Of a DNA stretch of 7,659 nt, positions 5,876-7,659 are shown in pieces. How positions within the stretch are numbered: the stretch's first letter is position 1; the number at the start of each line of letters is the position of its first letter. A program made the position numbers and the translations under genes. The notes under the pieces are model-generated. The model saw only the letters and a list, made by a program, of their open reading frames with translations, was not told the origin of the DNA and made no database searches. The stretch spans positions 1-7,659 of the forward strand of contig CANINJ010000088.1 of NCBI GenBank assembly GCA_947468985.1. The letters are read 5' to 3'. This DNA is from Bacteroidota bacterium. Its GTDB lineage: Bacteria > Bacteroidota > Bacteroidia > Flavobacteriales > Flavobacteriaceae.

Positions 5876-5891
5876 TCTATTTGCAAAGTTA
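5876..5891. promoter_or_regulatory. Overlapping divergent -7-like boxes between ytxJ and clpB
   Basis: On the minus strand TAACTTTG (5891-5884) matches TAnnTTTG exactly and would serve ytxJ, with a leader of about 95 bases. On the plus strand TCTATTTG (5876-5883) differs from the consensus by one base and would serve clpB, with a leader near 30 bases. They abut at the palindrome TTTGCAAA (5880-5887). Neither has a clear -33 TTG at the right distance. I find no CIRCE element, so HrcA control of clpB is not supported by the sequence. Confidence 0.35.
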
Positions 5892-5918
5892 TCTAAATAA
5901 CTATTAAATATTACGATT

Positions 5919-7659
5919 ATGAATATAAATAAATTTACGATTAAATCGCAAGAAGCCATTCAGCTTTCACAACAAATGGCTCAAAGTTTTGGGCAACAAC
6001 AAATTGAAAACGAACACATTTTTAAGGCGATTTTTGAAGTCGATGAAAATGTTGCTCCTTTCATTTTGAAAAAACTAAATGTAAATGTGCCTTTATTTAT
6101 TCAAATATTGGATAGCACAATTCAGAGTTTTCCAAAAGTTTCTGGGGGTGAAATAATGCTTTCTCGAACCGCCAACACCACATTAAATGAAGCAGAAATC
6201 ATCGCTAAAAAAATGAATGATGAATTCGTTTCTATAGAACATTTGATACTGGCAATTTTTGGTTCTAAAAGTAAAGTTGCACAAATTCTAAAAGACCAAG
6301 GCGTTACCGATAAAGGGCTTAAAGCCGCTATTGACGAATTACGAAAAGGAGAACGAGTAACTTCTGCGTCTGCCGAAGAAACGTACAATGCTTTGAATAA
6401 ATATGCCAAAAACCTAAATGAATTGGCACAAAATGGTAAATTAGATCCTGTGATTGGTCGTGATGAAGAAATTCGTAGAGTATTGCAAATTTTAACACGC
6501 CGCACCAAAAACAATCCAATATTAGTAGGAGAACCTGGAGTTGGAAAAACTGCCATTGCCGAAGGATTAGCCCACAGAATTGTTGATGGAGATGTACCCG
6601 AAAATCTGAAAGATAAAATCATTTTTTCTTTGGATATGGGCGCTTTAATTGCGGGTGCAAAATACAAAGGCGAGTTTGAAGAACGATTAAAATCAGTGGT
6701 TAAAGAAGTTACGGCTGCCGAAGGAGATATTGTTTTGTTTATTGATGAAATTCATACCTTAATTGGTGCTGGAGGTGGCGAAGGTGCAATGGATGCGGCA
6801 AATATCTTAAAACCTGCTTTGGCAAGAGGCGAACTTCGAGCCATTGGGGCAACCACATTAGACGAATATCAAAAATATTTTGAGAAAGACAAAGCATTGG
6901 AACGCCGTTTTCAGAAAATTATGGTCGAAGAACCAGATACAGAAAGTGCCATTTCCATTTTGAGAGGAATCAAAGAAAAATATGAAACGCATCATAAAGT
7001 TCAAATAAAAGATGAGGCAATTATTGCGGCAGTAGAATTATCGCAACGCTACATTACCAATCGTTTTTTGCCCGATAAAGCTATTGATTTAATTGATGAA
7101 GCGGCATCTAAATTGCGAATGGAAATCAATTCAAAACCAGAGGAATTAGATGTTTTGGATCGAAAAATTATGCAATTAGAAATTGAAATTGAAGCCATAA
7201 AAAGAGAAAAAGACGAAAGCAAACTTCGGATTTTGGGAATGGATTTGGCAAATTTAAAAGAAGACCGAAACGAAATTTATGCCAAATGGAAATCTGAAAA
7301 AGATGTGGTGGACAACATTCAAAACATAAAAACAGAAATTGAAGATTTTAAATACGAAGCTGAACGTGCAGAACGAGAAGGCGATTATGGAAAAGTTGCT
7401 GAAATTCGCTATGGAAAAATAAAAGAAGCACAAGAACGATTAGACGTTTTTATAAAACAATTACAGGAAAATCAATTGGGAACTTCATTGATAAAAGAAG
7501 AAGTTACCCGAGAAGATATTGCCGAAGTGGTAGCCAAATGGACTGGAATTCCTATTGTGAAAATGCTTCAAGGAGAACGAGAAAAACTATTGAAACTAGA
7601 AGCCGAATTGCACCGAAGAGTTGTCGGACAAGAAGAAGCAATTGAAGCCGTTAGCGATG
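5919..7659 (+). CDS. clpB: ATP-dependent chaperone ClpB, 5' part (runs off right edge)
   Basis: ClpB is a hexameric AAA+ disaggregase that, with DnaK, pulls polypeptides out of aggregates after heat or other stress. The frame opens with ATG at 5919 and stays open to the window end, giving 580 of roughly 865 residues. The N-terminal Clp_N double repeat (about 1-145) is followed by AAA module 1: Walker A GEPGVGKT (204-211), the pore loop with Tyr249 in KYKGEFEER, Walker B with Asp276-Glu277 in LFIDEIHTL, and the arginine fingers Arg329-Arg330 in ALERRF. Residues about 400-530 form the charged coiled-coil middle domain, which separates ClpB from ClpA and ClpC-type proteins. WTGIPIVKML (541-550) and VVGQEEAI (568-575) begin the second AAA module. 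No internal stop or frameshift is seen. An upstream CIRCE box is absent. Confidence 0.96.
   Translation, partial: MNINKFTIKSQEAIQLSQQMAQSFGQQQIENEHIFKAIFEVDENVAPFILKKLNVNVPLFIQILDSTIQSFPKVSGGEIMLSRTANTTLNEAEIIAKKMNDEFVSIEHLILAIFGSKSKVAQILKDQGVTDKGLKAAIDELRKGERVTSASAEETYNALNKYAKNLNELAQNGKLDPVIGRDEEIRRVLQILTRRTKNNPILVGEPGVGKTAIAEGLAHRIVDGDVPENLKDKIIFSLDMGALIAGAKYKGEFEERLKSVVKEVTAAEGDIVLFIDEIHTLIGAGGGEGAMDAANILKPALARGELRAIGATTLDEYQKYFEKDKALERRFQKIMVEEPDTESAISILRGIKEKYETHHKVQIKDEAIIAAVELSQRYITNRFLPDKAIDLIDEAASKLRMEINSKPEELDVLDRKIMQLEIEIEAIKREKDESKLRILGMDLANLKEDRNEIYAKWKSEKDVVDNIQNIKTEIEDFKYEAERAEREGDYGKVAEIRYGKIKEAQERLDVFIKQLQENQLGTSLIKEEVTREDIAEVVAKWTGIPIVKMLQGEREKLLKLEAELHRRVVGQEEAIEAVSD

Noticed and set aside
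5785..5918. CIRCE or other heat-shock operator upstream of clpB
   Set aside because: No TTAGCACTC / GAGTGCTAA inverted repeat is present; only A/T-rich sequence and -7-like boxes are seen.
6122..6667. Long minus-strand frame (181 codons) opposite clpB
   Set aside because: It is the antisense shadow of the ClpB N-terminal and first AAA regions, whose motifs are intact on the plus strand.

Overview
The window looks like a chromosomal segment of a low-GC Bacteroidota bacterium, most likely a Flavobacterium or close relative. The protein sequences read as flavobacterial, start codons mostly lack a Shine-Dalgarno sequence, and several upstream regions carry the Bacteroidota -7 promoter box TAnnTTTG. 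Nearly everything after base 925 is ordinary housekeeping content. I see no previously undescribed multi-gene system.

Left part (1-924). A minus-strand gene of unknown function enters from the left edge and starts at base 77. There follow about 850 bases with no intact gene. This stretch holds two related palindromic repeats (119-221 and 624-714). Between them lies a minus-strand remnant (about 222-480) that resembles the N-terminal end (DUF7149 type) of a large Eco57I-like restriction-modification enzyme, and it still has a promoter-like sequence in front. Then come a structured element resembling the flavo-1 RNA (726-790) and the terminator of fahA.

Middle part (925-4782). fahA (fumarylacetoacetase, last step of tyrosine/homogentisate breakdown) runs leftward. 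glyA (serine hydroxymethyltransferase) runs rightward from the same 109-base intergenic region, which contains a promoter for each. Downstream of glyA, past an A/T-rich hairpin, are miaE (tRNA hydroxylase) and a GNAT acetyltransferase, 21 bases apart and probably co-transcribed.

Right part (4783-7659). A pentapeptide-repeat protein converges on the acetyltransferase with only 6 bases between the stop codons. It lies 39 bases downstream of a YtxJ/BrxC-like bacillithiol-linked thioredoxin-fold protein, and the two minus-strand genes probably form one unit. Divergent from them is clpB, the disaggregase, of which the first 580 codons are present before the window ends.

Functionally the genes are largely independent: amino-acid catabolism, one-carbon metabolism, tRNA modification, thiol redox and protein quality control. 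The only region with signs of turnover is 78-924.
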